Of a stretch of DNA of 64,000 nt, positions 37,692-47,330 are shown piece by piece. Source of the stretch: Paraburkholderia lacunae (GTDB lineage: Bacteria; Pseudomonadota; Gammaproteobacteria; Burkholderiales; Burkholderiaceae); assembly GCF_003353175.1 (NCBI RefSeq), contig NZ_QHKS01000005.1, positions 301,186 through 365,185 on the forward strand, given 5' to 3'. Numbering within the stretch: position 1 is the first letter of the stretch; every line of letters begins with the position of its first letter. The notes beneath the pieces were generated by a model that made no database searches, had not been told where the DNA came from, and worked only from the letters and a program-made list of their open reading frames with translations. A program made the position numbers and the translations under genes.

Positions 37692-38534
37692 ATGGCACGC
37701 AAGAACGTTCAAAATAGCTCGGAATTCTGGTCACTCCCTTCTTGCGCCGGTATCGAATTCCTGCATGCACACTACAACACTCATACGTTCCCGCGGCATG
37801 TGCATGATCAGTTGGTGATTGGCATGACCGAGCACGGCGCGGGCTACTTCACATCGAACAATCGGAATCATGTCGCCACGCGCAACACGCTTATCGTATT
37901 CAATCCGGACGAGCCGCACTCGGGCGGCGTTGCGCCCGGGACGCAATGGCGCTATCGGGCGCTCTATCTCAGCCCTTCTGAAATATCGCGGCTGAGCCTG
38001 GAGATCACAGAAAGCAGCAAGGTGCGCTACTTCAGGAACAACAACGTCGCGGACCCGGCTCTGGCCGCATACGCCGCACGGATCCACTGCTCGTCGCGTA
38101 GCAGTGCTGGGAGGCTGGCGCTGGAGTCGAGGCTGGTGAGTCTGCTCGCACAGATCATTCATCGCCACGGCGATCCCGCTCCACGGATTCCGAAATGCGG
38201 GAACGAGCACTCTGCCGTCAAGCGGATCAAGGACTACATCCGCGGTTACTTCCCAACTGACATTGCACTTGGCGATCTGGCAGCGCTCACCCGTATGTCT
38301 GAATACCAGGTTCTTCGCGCATTTAAGAAGGAGACCGGACTCACACCGCACGCGTACCTCAATCAAGTCCGGCTTTCTAACTCGAAACGACTGATTTCCG
38401 CCGGGTTGACACTAACCGACGTCGCAAATGACGTGGGTTTTTTTGACCAAAGCCACCTGATAAGGCTCTTCAAGCAGAGTTACGGTTTTACGCCCGGTCA
38501 ATACGCTCGCGCTGCTGCAGTCCGCGCTGTGTAG
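37692..38534 (+). CDS. AraC family transcriptional regulator
   Basis: 280 residues. The N-terminal cupin-like sensor (residues about 20-110) has THTFPRHVHDQLVIGMTEHG and VFNPDEPHSGG. The C-terminal double helix-turn-helix (residues about 180-275) has DIALGDLAALTRMSEYQVLR and FKQSYGFTPGQYAR. The sensor resembles those that respond to amino acids or amines. It ends the cluster on the same strand with a 177-base gap and may have its own promoter. A likely activator of the upstream oxygenase genes. Confidence 0.9.
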   Translation: MARKNVQNSSEFWSLPSCAGIEFLHAHYNTHTFPRHVHDQLVIGMTEHGAGYFTSNNRNHVATRNTLIVFNPDEPHSGGVAPGTQWRYRALYLSPSEISRLSLEITESSKVRYFRNNNVADPALAAYAARIHCSSRSSAGRLALESRLVSLLAQIIHRHGDPAPRIPKCGNEHSAVKRIKDYIRGYFPTDIALGDLAALTRMSEYQVLRAFKKETGLTPHAYLNQVRLSNSKRLISAGLTLTDVANDVGFFDQSHLIRLFKQSYGFTPGQYARAAAVRAV

Positions 38535-38554
38535 AAACATAGGGCGTCCGGCAC

Positions 38555-39000
38555 GAGCAGGCGTTCTATTACGTTCAGACCGCAACGAGTAAGCGTCTCA
38601 ACGAAGCCATGATCAATGTGAAGATCGCACCGATGCCGGACATCGTCCGGATCACGTTCTTTGTTGCGACGATCATTTTCGGGCTGACGCTGACTTTCAC
38701 GCTGCGGCGGGTACTCGAGCCGCTCACGCAAGCGTCGCGCGCCGCTGTGCTGATCACACCGCGCAATCGGACGACACGCCTTTCTTCCGAGGGCATCCCA
38801 AGTGAGATCAAGCCGCTGATCGGCGCCTTCAACGAGGCGCTCGGCAGACTCGAAAACGGTTTTACCGTGCAGCAGCAGTTTCTTGCTTCCGCCGCGCACG
38901 AGCTGCAAACGCCGCTTACGCTGATCCGCGGCCAGATCGAACTGCAGCCCGAGATCGAGAGCAAGGAGCTACTGTTCCGCGAGATCGGGCGCGCGAAAGA
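38555..39000 (+). pseudogene. Sensor histidine kinase fragment (HAMP and dimerisation domain)
   Basis: One frame from EQAFYYVQTATSKRL through a transmembrane segment (ITFFVATIIFGLTLTF), a HAMP linker and a HisKA box (FLASAAHELQTPLTLIRGQI, with the phosphoacceptor His). Neither the N-terminal sensor nor the C-terminal ATPase domain is present. The frame ends in unrelated sequence at about 39000, where the LysR gene begins. It is a remnant left by deletion. Confidence 0.75.
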
Positions 39001-39018
39001 TAGACCGTATCGCCGCTT

Positions 39019-39861
39019 TCACCGCGGGACCGCCGTCAGCTGCCGCAGTTGCTCCAGCAGTTTGACCGCAGGGCTCGGCAAGATACCCTGACGCCGCCGG
39101 AACGCCGTCAATGTGCGGCGTGCCACCAGCCCAGGAATCGGCAATGTATCGAACACGCCGGCCGCGCTTTCGGTGTCGTACATCGGCGTGGCCATCCAGC
39201 TCAGAAAGCCTGCGCGCGTGACGAGACTCTTCAGCACGGTAATCGAGCGGGTTTCGACCGCGATGCTGGGCATGCCCAGTCCATGCTCGGCGAACACGTG
39301 CTGCATATGCTCGAAGGGGCCGGTACCGCGAGGCGGCACGCACCACTGCTGATCGAGCGTGTCGGCAAGACATAGATCCGCTTTGCTTCTCAGCGGATGA
39401 TCGAGCGCGGCGACCACATAACTCGTGTCCTCCCAGCGGCAGTCGGCGATCGCCATGATCTCGTCCGTGTCGGGCACCGCCATGCTTAGCGCGAGATCGA
39501 TCTCGTGTTTCATCAGACTGTCGGCGAGCCGGTCCCACACGCCTTCCATGATCTCCACCCGCAGATTCGGCCAGCGCGCGAGCACGCCGCTCACCGCAAG
39601 CGGCAGCACGAGCGTCGCGATGCTCGCCACCGCGCCGACGCGGATCGTGCCTTTCGCGAGGCCGCGCATCGCGTCGATTTCCTCGCGGGCATGGTCGGCT
39701 TCGCGTTGCAGCAAGGCGGCGTGCGGCAGCAACGCACTACCGATCGCAGTGAGCTGCATGCCCTTCGAGTGCCTCTCGAACAGCGGCGCGCCCACCTGAT
39801 CCTCGAGCCGCTTGATGGTGCGGCTCAGCGCCGGCTGGGTGACGTGCAGCACCTCCGCCGC
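39019..39861 (-). pseudogene. LysR-type regulator lacking its first residues
   Basis: The frame covers the helix-turn-helix from AAEVLHVTQPALSRTIKRLE through the complete ligand-binding domain to QLRQLTAVPR. The first about 20 residues, including the start codon, are missing. The sequence upstream of 39861 belongs to a decarboxylase gene read from the other strand. The open frame continues to 40182 only as antisense of that gene. Probably inactive unless a fused start is used. Its former target may have been the mandelate-type genes that follow. Confidence 0.75.
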
Positions 39862-39863
39862 AC

Positions 39864-40927
39864 GTGGCGACGCAGGAACCGTGCGGGCCGGTGTTGGTGT
39901 CGATTCCCGTCGACGACTGGGACCGGCCCGCCGAGCCGGTGCCGGCGCGCGGCCGGCTTTCGTGGTGGGCGGCGCGGTCGACCGGGCCGGCGGCTGGGAC
40001 GAGGTGGTCAGCCTCGCCGAGCGCCACCATGCCCGCGTGTTTGTCGCGCCGATGTCGGGCCGCTGCGCGTTCCCCGAAGACCATCGCCTGTTTGCCGGTT
40101 TTCTGCCGGCCATGCGCGAGACGATCGTCGAGTTGCTCGGCGGCCACGACCTGATCTTCGTGATCGGCGCGCCGGCCTTCACGTATCACGTGGAAGGCCA
40201 CGGGCCGCATCTGCCGGCCGGCGCGACGCTGTATCAATTGATCGACGACCCGGCTATCGCGGCGTGGTCGCCGGCCGGCACCGCCGTGGTCGGCAATATC
40301 CGCCGTGGCGTGGCCGATCTGCTGACGCGGCCGGCGCCGAAACAGCGCCCGTTGCCCGCGCCGCGCACGGCACGTCCGCGCGCCGAGCCGTCCGCGTTGA
40401 TGTCGGTTGCGTTCGCTTTGCAGACCCTGGCGGAAGTGCGTGAAGCGAGCGATATCGTAGTCGAGGAAGCGCCGAGTTCGCGGCCCGTGATGCAGAACTA
40501 TCTGCCGTTCACGCAGAGCGGCACCTTCTACACGATGGACAGCGGCGGGCTCGGCTACGGCATGCCGGCCGCCGTCGGCGTGGCGCTGGCAAAACCGGGC
40601 ACGCGCGTGATCGGCCTGATCGGCGACGGTTCGAGCATGTATTCGCTCCAGGCCATCTATAGCGCCGTGCGGATGAAGCTGCCGATTACATTCGTGATCC
40701 TGAACAACTCGCGCTACGCGGCGTTGCAGGACTTCGCGCCGGAGTTCGGTTTCGGTCCGGACGATCCGGTGCAGGGCACCGATCTGCCGGGACTCGACTT
40801 CGTGGCGCTGGCTGCGGGCATGGGTTGCCGGGGCACGCGCGTGACGCAGGCCGAACGCTTGCATGACGTTTTGCGCGAAGCGTTGGCCTCGTCCGGGCCG
40901 AGACTGGTCGAAGTCGTCGTGGCCTGA
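39864..40927 (+). pseudogene. mdlC: Benzoylformate decarboxylase, truncated and frameshifted
   Basis: A TPP-dependent decarboxylase that turns benzoylformate into benzaldehyde. The first about 170 residues are missing. GPVLVSIPVDDWDRPAEP is in one frame and GGAVDRAGGWDEVVSLAERH in another, so an internal deletion and frameshift lie near 39940-39970. Downstream the frame is good: GDGSSMYSLQAIY and NNSRYAALQDF carry the TPP site. The upstream edge abuts the truncated LysR gene. Because the N-terminal domain is lost, the enzyme is probably dead, although the intact aldehyde dehydrogenase follows 49 bases later. Confidence 0.82.
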
Positions 40928-40976
40928 GCACGCGCTACGTGCGCACCGATAAAACTTTCCGCAGGAGACAAACACG

Positions 40977-42428
40977 ATGCAGACCATTTCAATGCTGATC
41001 AACGGCGCAGCGGTGCAAGCCAGCAACGGCGCCACCTTCGAGCGCCGCAATCCGCTCGACGGCGAAGTGGCGACACGCGCGCCCGCGGCGAGCGTCGCCG
41101 ATGCGGTAGCTGCCGCCGATGCCGCCGCCGCGGCGTTTCCGGCCTGGTCCGCGATGGGGCCGGGTGAACGCCGCGCGTTGCTGATGAAGGCGGCGCATGC
41201 ATTGGAAGCGCGCAGAGCAGCATTCGCCGCGCTGATGGCGGCGGAGACGGGGGCGTCCGCGATGTGGGCCGGCTTCAACGTCCACCTCGCGGCAGGCGGT
41301 TTGATGGAAGCGGCGGCGCTGACCAAGCAGATCGGCGGTGAGCTGATTCCGTCCGACGTGCCCGGCAGTCTCGCGATGGGGGTGCGCCAACCCGCCGGCG
41401 TCGTGCTCGGCATTGCGCCGTGGAATGCGCCGGTGATCCTCGCGGTGCGCGCCATCGCCTTGCCGCTCGCGTGCGGCAATACGGTCGTGCTGAAAGGCTC
41501 GGAGGTCTGCCCGGGCACCCACGGCCTGATTGTCGAAGTGCTGCAGGAGGCGGGCTTGGCGAAGGGCGTGGTGAACTTCGTCACCAATGCGCCGGCCGAT
41601 GCGGGCGCGGTGGTCGAAGCGCTGATCGCTCATCCGAAAGTGCGGCGCGTCAATTTCACCGGCTCCACCCATGTCGGCAAGATCCTCGCGGCAACTTGCG
41701 CGCGCTATCTGAAGCCGTCGGTATTGGAGCTGGGCGGCAAGGCGCCGTTGATCGTGCTCGACGACGCCGATCTCGATGCCGCCGTCGACGCCGCCGCGTT
41801 CGGTGCGTTCGCCAACTCGGGGCAGATCTGCATGTCGACGGAGCGCATCGTCGTCGATGAACGGATCGCCGACCGGTTCGTCGCGCAACTCGCGCAGAAA
41901 GCGCGTGGTCTGCCGCTCGGCGATCCGCGCAAGGGGCCGGTCGTGTTGGGTTCGGTGGTCGACATGAGCACGGTCGAGCGCTGCAACTCGCTGATCGACG
42001 ACGCGCTGGCCAAGGGCGCTTCGCTCGTCTGCGGCGGCAAAGCCGACAGCACGCTGATGCCCGCCACGCTGCTGGACCATGTGACGCCCGCCATGCGCAT
42101 CTACGGCGACGAATCGTTCGGGCCGGTGAAGGGCATCGTGCGCGTGAACGGCGAAGACGAAGCCGTGGCTTGCGCGAACGACAACGACTATGGGCTTTCG
42201 TCGGCGGTGTTCAGCCGCGACGTGGCGCGGGCGATGAATGTGGCGAAGCGTATCGAGTCGGGCATCTGCCATATCAACGGGCCGACCGTTCACGACGAAG
42301 CGCACATGCCGTTCGGCGGCGTGAAGGGCAGTGGCTTCGGCCGCTTCGGCGGGCAGGCGGGGATCGCGGAGTTCACCGATCTGCGCTGGATCACCGTACA
42401 AACCACGCCGCGTCATTACCCGTTCTAA
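40977..42428 (+). CDS. Aldehyde dehydrogenase (benzaldehyde/salicylaldehyde type)
   Basis: 483 residues. VLELGGKAPLIVLDDADLD gives the catalytic Glu block, NSGQICMSTERI the catalytic Cys, and GIAPWNAPVILAVRA the Rossmann part. The sequence style (SVADAVAAADAAAAAFPAW, GICHINGPTVHDEAHMPFGG) is that of NAD-dependent aromatic aldehyde dehydrogenases. Behind benzoylformate decarboxylase it would oxidise benzaldehyde to benzoate. GCAGGAG stands 10 bases upstream. Intact, unlike the gene before it. Confidence 0.88.
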   Translation: MQTISMLINGAAVQASNGATFERRNPLDGEVATRAPAASVADAVAAADAAAAAFPAWSAMGPGERRALLMKAAHALEARRAAFAALMAAETGASAMWAGFNVHLAAGGLMEAAALTKQIGGELIPSDVPGSLAMGVRQPAGVVLGIAPWNAPVILAVRAIALPLACGNTVVLKGSEVCPGTHGLIVEVLQEAGLAKGVVNFVTNAPADAGAVVEALIAHPKVRRVNFTGSTHVGKILAATCARYLKPSVLELGGKAPLIVLDDADLDAAVDAAAFGAFANSGQICMSTERIVVDERIADRFVAQLAQKARGLPLGDPRKGPVVLGSVVDMSTVERCNSLIDDALAKGASLVCGGKADSTLMPATLLDHVTPAMRIYGDESFGPVKGIVRVNGEDEAVACANDNDYGLSSAVFSRDVARAMNVAKRIESGICHINGPTVHDEAHMPFGGVKGSGFGRFGGQAGIAEFTDLRWITVQTTPRHYPF

Positions 42429-42474
42429 CGGCGTCCTGGTACTGCGACTGCCATGCGGTACGCCGGCTTTAGCG

Positions 42475-42501
42475 AAAGCCATGCATGCATGTCATGGCTT
42501 T
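42475..42501 (+). terminator. Hairpin behind the aldehyde dehydrogenase gene
   Basis: AAAGCCATG and CATGGCTTT form a 9-base stem with a 9-base loop, followed by TGCGCG. It lies 50 bases after the stop codon and is a reasonable terminator candidate. Confidence 0.55.
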
Positions 42502-42600
42502 TGCGCGAAACGGTAATTTCAAATGCCGCCTGCTCGCTCACATACTGACTCGAAAGCGCGGCTGTCAGAACGCGTACACAAAACAGCAACCATCTTTCAT

Positions 42601-42769
42601 GGGACTGGAGTAAGCGCTATGGGACCAGAGTAAGCGCTAAAGCGCCAACTCTGGTCGACACGCTAACTCCAGTCGACCGCTGCGGGCCTGGAGTAAGTGC
42701 TGAAGCACTAACTCCAGGCAACCTCAGCATGGGACCGGAGTAAGCGCTAAAGCGCTAACTCCAGTCGAC
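42601..42769 (+). repeat. Palindromic element array before the AAHS permease gene
   Basis: Three hairpins in a row. The first is nested: outer GGGACTGGAGTAAGCG with CGCTAACTCCAGTCGAC, inner GGGACCAGAG with CTCTGGTCGAC (42601-42677). The second is GCCTGGAGTAAGTGCT with AGCACTAACTCCAGGC (42686-42719). The third is GGGACCGGAGTAAGCGCT with AGCGCTAACTCCAGTCGAC (42731-42769). The array begins after the same ATCTTTCAT as the copy at 1911 and ends directly before CGGAGACAGC, the ribosome binding site of the next gene. Arms covary between copies. Confidence 0.9.
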
Positions 42770-42783
42770 ACGGAGACAGCTTC

Positions 42784-44205
42784 ATGACCAGTTATATCCC
42801 GCCGGCCGATGCACCCAGTGCGGCCGGCGTGCCGCGCGCCGGCCAGCAGGCGGAAATCGGCGAGACACGTCACGCAGTCGACATCGGCCGTACCCTCGAC
42901 GAAGGTCCGTACACCGCGATGCAGAAGATCGTGGTGTTTCTTGCGGCGTTGTCGATCGTGCTCGACGGCTTCGACAGTCAGTTGATCGGGTTCGCCATTC
43001 CGGTGTTGATCAAGGAATGGGGCGTGACGCGCGCGGCGTTTGCGCCGGTGGTGGCGGCGGGTCTGATCGGCATGGGCCTCGGCAGCGCGTGTGCCGGATT
43101 GCTGGCCGATCGTCTCGGCCGCCGCTGGGCGGTGATCGGCAGCGTGCTGGTCTTCGGCGCCGCCACGTGCGGTATCGTCTTTGCTCATGACATCCTGACG
43201 ATTGCCGCACTGCGCTTTGTCGCCGGCCTCGGCATTGGCGGCGCGTTGCCCAGTTCGACGACCATGACCGCCGAGTTCACGCCGGCTCGCCGCCGCACGC
43301 TGGCGGTGACGGCGACGATCGTGTGCGTGCCGCTCGGCGGCATGGTGGCGGGTTTGTTCGCGCATGAGATTCTGCCGGGGTACGGGTGGCGCGGCCTGTT
43401 CCTGACCGGCGGCGTCATGCCGCTGGCGCTCACGGTGCTGCTGCTGTTCACGTTGCCCGAGTCGCCGCGCTTTCTTGCGCGACGGCCGCAGCGCTGGCCG
43501 GAACTCAGCCGCCTGCTTGGCCGGATGTCGCGGCCCGTGGCGAACGGCTGCGTGTTTGCCGACGCGCGCGAACAGGCCGTGGAGAAACACGCCGGTTTTA
43601 CCGCGCTGTTCCGCGATGGTCTCGCGCTCGATACGGTCGCGATCTGGTGCGCGTTCTGCATGTGTCTGCTTGCCGTGTACAGCGCTTTCAGCTGGCTGCC
43701 GACGATGTTGAGCACGCAGGGCCTGTCCGTGTCGCTTGCGGGTTCGGGACTCACCGCATATAACCTCGGCGGCGTGGTGGGCGCGTTGCTGTGCGCTGTC
43801 GTGATCGCTCGCGTTGGTTCGCGCTGGCCGTTGATTCTCTGCAGCGCGGGTGGCGCGCTCAGCGCCTTGCTGCTGCTTGGCGTTAACATCTCCGGGCGTA
43901 CCGGCTTCGGGCATACCGGCTTGCTGATCTTCGGTCTCGGTGTGCACGGCCTCTTTGTCAACGCTGTCCAATCGACGATGTTTGCGCTTTGCGCTTACGT
44001 CTATCCGACCAGCGTGCGAGCAACCGGCACGGCATCGGCGCTCGCGTTCGGGCGGCTCGGCGCGATTGCCAGCGCGTTCGCGGGCGCGGTGGTGATTACG
44101 GCCGGCGGGGCGTCGTCTTATCTGTGGATGCTCGGCATTGCGATGACGATCGTGATGGCCGCGCTGGTGGTCGTCAAGCGGCATATTCCGAAGCCCTCCG
44201 TTTGA
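42784..44205 (+). CDS. MFS permease, aromatic acid:H+ symporter (AAHS) family
   Basis: 473 residues, 12 hydrophobic segments after an N-terminal extension of about 40 residues. LDGFDSQLIGFAIPVL is the AAHS signature in segment 1; LLADRLGRRWAVIG and RFVAGLGIGGALPSSTTM follow. Members import benzoate, hydroxybenzoates, vanillate or mandelate-like acids. It lies in the remains of an aromatic catabolic locus, so a related aromatic acid is the likely cargo. CGGAGACAG precedes the ATG and forms the edge of the hairpin array. Confidence 0.9.
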   Translation: MTSYIPPADAPSAAGVPRAGQQAEIGETRHAVDIGRTLDEGPYTAMQKIVVFLAALSIVLDGFDSQLIGFAIPVLIKEWGVTRAAFAPVVAAGLIGMGLGSACAGLLADRLGRRWAVIGSVLVFGAATCGIVFAHDILTIAALRFVAGLGIGGALPSSTTMTAEFTPARRRTLAVTATIVCVPLGGMVAGLFAHEILPGYGWRGLFLTGGVMPLALTVLLLFTLPESPRFLARRPQRWPELSRLLGRMSRPVANGCVFADAREQAVEKHAGFTALFRDGLALDTVAIWCAFCMCLLAVYSAFSWLPTMLSTQGLSVSLAGSGLTAYNLGGVVGALLCAVVIARVGSRWPLILCSAGGALSALLLLGVNISGRTGFGHTGLLIFGLGVHGLFVNAVQSTMFALCAYVYPTSVRATGTASALAFGRLGAIASAFAGAVVITAGGASSYLWMLGIAMTIVMAALVVVKRHIPKPSV

Positions 44206-44431
44206 CGGGCTTCACGATCTGAACGGCGGCGGCCGGGCGCGACGCACGGCTCGCCGTCATCTGAAGCAGCCAATCCTCGACGTTATCGGTCGGCTTGACA
44301 GGCGATCGGCGCTGTCACGTCCGCGGCATGTCTGTCATCAGCATCGCTCTATAAAAAACGCTTCGAATGGAATGCGTTTGAGCCGTTGCGCGCTTATCAA
44401 ACGAAGCACCCATCCAGGAGACACGGAGAAC

Positions 44432-45372
44432 ATGAAATACAAACTCGCATTGGGCGGCATGTTGCTGGGTATCAGCGCCTCGTCGTTCGCACAGAGCAGC
44501 GTCACGCTGTACGGGATCCTCGACACCGGCATCGAACTGGTCACGCATGCGAATGCCGCGGGAGATAGTGTCGTGCGAATGCCCGGCGTTACCGGCGAGC
44601 TGCCGTCGCGCTGGGGGATTCGCGGTAAAGAAGCGTTGGGTAGCGGCCTTTCTGCTGTATTCGTGCTGGAAAGCGGCTTCCGCGCAGCGACAACACGATC
44701 GCGTACAAGGGCACCTTCTCGGGCTTCACGTTCGGCGCGACTTACTCGTTCGGACGCGACTCCGCAGGAACCGGCAATTCACCGGGGCAGGGCACGTGCG
44801 TGGGTTCGATCCCGGGCAGCTCGCAGAGCTGCCGCGAATGGTCGGCGATGTTGCGCTACGACATGAACGGCTACGGCGTGGCGGGTGCCTACGACGAACA
44901 ACGCGGCGGTCCGGGCGCTGCCGCGAATCTGTTCGACGGCACCGCCCCGTTCGCGCTGACCCATCCCGGCGATAAGGACGTGCGCATGCAGCTGAACGGT
45001 TATGGACACATCGGTCCGGTGAAGCTCGGTGGGGGCTGGCTGGGGCGTCATGTCGAGACAGTGTCGCCGGCATTGCCGAACGTGCGCTCGAATCAGTACT
45101 ACTTGAGTGCCGCGTACAACGTGACGCCTGCGTTCATCCTGGATGGCGGCGTGTACCGGATCATTAATCGCGCCGACGACACGCGCGGCACGATTGCCGC
45201 ACTGCGCACCACTTACCTGCTGTCCAAGCGTTCAGCGGTCTACCTGCAAGGCGCGTATCTGTTCAACAGCGCACACGCGGCTCATACCGTGAGCCAGGGT
45301 GGCGGCGGGACGACACCCGCGCCGGGCGTCGGACAACTCGGCGTGATGGCTGGCATCCGGCATTCGTTCTGA
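44432..45372 (+). pseudogene. OmpC-like porin with internal deletion and frameshift
   Basis: The start is good (MKYKLALGGMLLGISASSFA signal peptide, then QSSVTLYGILDTGIE). After VFVLESGFRAA at about 44690 the frame breaks and resumes as SDNTIAYKGTFSGFTFGATY in another frame. The end (GIRHSF) is the normal terminal strand of the family. Burkholderiales porins have about 70-100 residues, including the constriction loop, between these two points. It is therefore probably inactive. GGAGACACGGAGAAC before the start is intact. Confidence 0.85.
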
Positions 45373-45433
45373 TGAAGCAGCGGGAGCGAAGACGGCAGCG
45401 CTGAGCGAAAGCCGCTGCAGTTCTGGAGGTAAG

Positions 45434-45522
45434 AACGGCCACGCTGAACTGCCCCCGCAAAGTTGGACACCGGTCCAACCTTTTGGGGTGCAGTTCACGC
45501 CGGATTGTCCGGAGTGGCCGTT
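45434..45522. terminator. Long hairpin between convergent genes, built on two IS-like ends
   Basis: AACGGCCAC at 45434 pairs with GTGGCCGTT at 45514, followed by TTTT. Inside lie TGAACTGCCCCCGCAAAG (45445 on) and its near inverse CTTTTGGGGTGCAGTTCA (45480-45497), which resemble the two terminal inverted repeats of an IS3-family element placed head to head. Genes on both sides point towards it, so it probably works as a bidirectional terminator. Confidence 0.65.
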
Positions 45523-45562
45523 TTTTCTTAGGTGCCTCTTTGGGTGGCTCTGCAGTGCCTCC

Positions 45563-47023
45563 TTAGATCCCGCCGACGCACATGTACTTGATGACGACGT
45601 AGTCGTCGATACCGTAATGCGAGCCTTCGCGGCCGAGACCGGATTGCTTGACGCCGCCGAACGGTGCGACTTCATTCGAGATGAGACCGGTGTTGATGCC
45701 GACCATGCCGTATTCGAGCGCTTCGGCGACGCGCCAGACGCGGCCGATATCGCGGCTGTAGAAATACGACGCGAGGCCGAACTCGGTATCGTTGGCGAGC
45801 CGGATCACTTCTTCGTCGGACGAGAAGCGGAACAGCGGCGCGAGCGGCCCGAAGGTTTCGTCGCGTGCGACCAGCATGCCCGGCGTGACATCCGCGAGTA
45901 CCGTCGGTTCGAAGAACCCGTGACCGAGCGCATGACGCTTGCCGCCCGTGAGGATGCGTGCGCCTTTGGCGAGCGCGTCTTCGATATGCGATTCGACCTT
46001 GAGCACGGCGGCTTCGTTGATGAGGGGGCCTTGCGTGACGCCTTCTTCGGTACCGCGGCCGACTTTGAGCTGCTCGACTGCGTCGCGCAGTTTTGCGGCG
46101 AACGCGTCGTAGACTTTGTCGTGCACGTAGAAGCGATTCGTGCAGACGCAGGTTTGGCCGCTATTGCGATACTTCGACGCGATGGCGCCGGCGACGGCCG
46201 CATCCAGATCCGCGTCGTCGAAGACGATGAACGGCGCGTTGCCGCCGAGTTCGAGCGACACTTTCTTGACCGTTGGCGCGCACTGCGCCATCAGCAGACG
46301 GCCGACCGGCGTCGAGCCGGTGAACGACAGTTTGCGCACGATCGGATTGGCGGTCAGTTCTGCGCCGATGGCTTTCGGCTCGCCGGTGACGACGTTGAAC
46401 ACGCCGCGTGGCACGCCTGCGCGTTCGGCGAGCACGGCAAGCGCGAGTGCTGACAGCGGCGTGGCTTCAGCCGGTTTGACAATGATTGGGCAGCCGGCCG
46501 CGAGGGCGGGGCCGACTTTGCGGGTGATCATGGCCGCCGGAAAATTCCACGGCGTGATGGCCGCGCAGACGCCGATCGGCTCTTTCGTCACGACAATGCG
46601 TTTGTCGGCGGCCGGCGTGGGGATGGTGTCGCCGTTGACGCGTTTGCCTTCTTCGGCGAACCATTCCAGGAAAGAGGCGGCGTACTGGATTTCGCCTTTG
46701 GCTTCGGCGAGGGGCTTGCCTTGTTCTGTGGTCAGGATCTGTGCCAGATCGTCGGCGTGCTCCAGCATGAGGTCATGCCATTTTCTTAGTACCGATGCGC
46801 GGTGTTTTGCGGTTGTTGCACGCCATGCTGGCCATGATGCATTGGCCGCGTCGATTGCTCGACGGGTTTCTGTTGTGCCCATGCGGGGCACTGTTGCGAT
46901 TGTTTCGCCTGTGGCCGGGTTCTTTACGTCGAAGGTCGTGCCGTCGTCCGAACCCTGCCATTCGCCCGCGATGTAGGCTTTGGTCTTTAACAGGGTCTGG
47001 TCTTTCAAGGTCAGTATCGTCAT
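45563..47023 (-). CDS. gabD: Succinate-semialdehyde dehydrogenase
   Basis: 486 residues. NPATGETIATVP, TPWNFPAAMITRKVGPALAA, SLELGGNAPFIVFDDADLD (Glu) and NSGQTCVCTNRFYV (Cys) match the GabD subgroup. It oxidises succinate semialdehyde from GABA catabolism to succinate. It is on the same strand as gabT upstream, separated by a 1.1 kb repeat-rich region, so it may have its own promoter. Confidence 0.93.
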   Translation of the reverse strand: MTILTLKDQTLLKTKAYIAGEWQGSDDGTTFDVKNPATGETIATVPRMGTTETRRAIDAANASWPAWRATTAKHRASVLRKWHDLMLEHADDLAQILTTEQGKPLAEAKGEIQYAASFLEWFAEEGKRVNGDTIPTPAADKRIVVTKEPIGVCAAITPWNFPAAMITRKVGPALAAGCPIIVKPAEATPLSALALAVLAERAGVPRGVFNVVTGEPKAIGAELTANPIVRKLSFTGSTPVGRLLMAQCAPTVKKVSLELGGNAPFIVFDDADLDAAVAGAIASKYRNSGQTCVCTNRFYVHDKVYDAFAAKLRDAVEQLKVGRGTEEGVTQGPLINEAAVLKVESHIEDALAKGARILTGGKRHALGHGFFEPTVLADVTPGMLVARDETFGPLAPLFRFSSDEEVIRLANDTEFGLASYFYSRDIGRVWRVAEALEYGMVGINTGLISNEVAPFGGVKQSGLGREGSHYGIDDYVVIKYMCVGGI

Positions 47024-47295
47024 TTTGTCGTGCTCCGCGTCATTTGAAATTCGATTCGGGTTTTTGCCTGGGCGGCGGTTCTTTCTTCTGTTTGCCTACG
47101 GCGTGGGGCCTGGATTTTTTACCTATGAGGCGCTTTCTGGTGGTGCTGCCTGCGGCAGGGTCTTTCCCTGTTCTGGCTTCTTTGGCCTTTCCTTGTTTGC
47201 CTACGGCGTTGGCCTTTCTGCTTCTGTATGCCTACGGCGTTGGCCTTTCCTTGATTTCTTTGTGGTCTATTAGCTTTCCCCCTGTGCGGGGGGCA

Positions 47296-47330
47296 CCTAC
47301 TTTTCTTTGCCGGCCGCAAAGAAAAGTAGG
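47296..47330. repeat. Perfect palindrome, left copy
   Basis: CCTACTTTTCTTTGC, loop CGGCC, GCAAAGAAAAGTAGG. The same stem occurs at 47685-47718. Such an element could form a strong RNA hairpin on either strand. Confidence 0.9.

Noticed and set aside
39864..40927. Functional acetolactate-synthase-like enzyme
   Set aside because: The N-terminal domain is missing and an internal frameshift is present, so it is treated as a decarboxylase pseudogene.
42724..44184. A 486-codon open frame antisense to the AAHS permease
   Set aside because: Composition rich in His, Arg and Gln is typical of antisense frames; the sense gene is clear.
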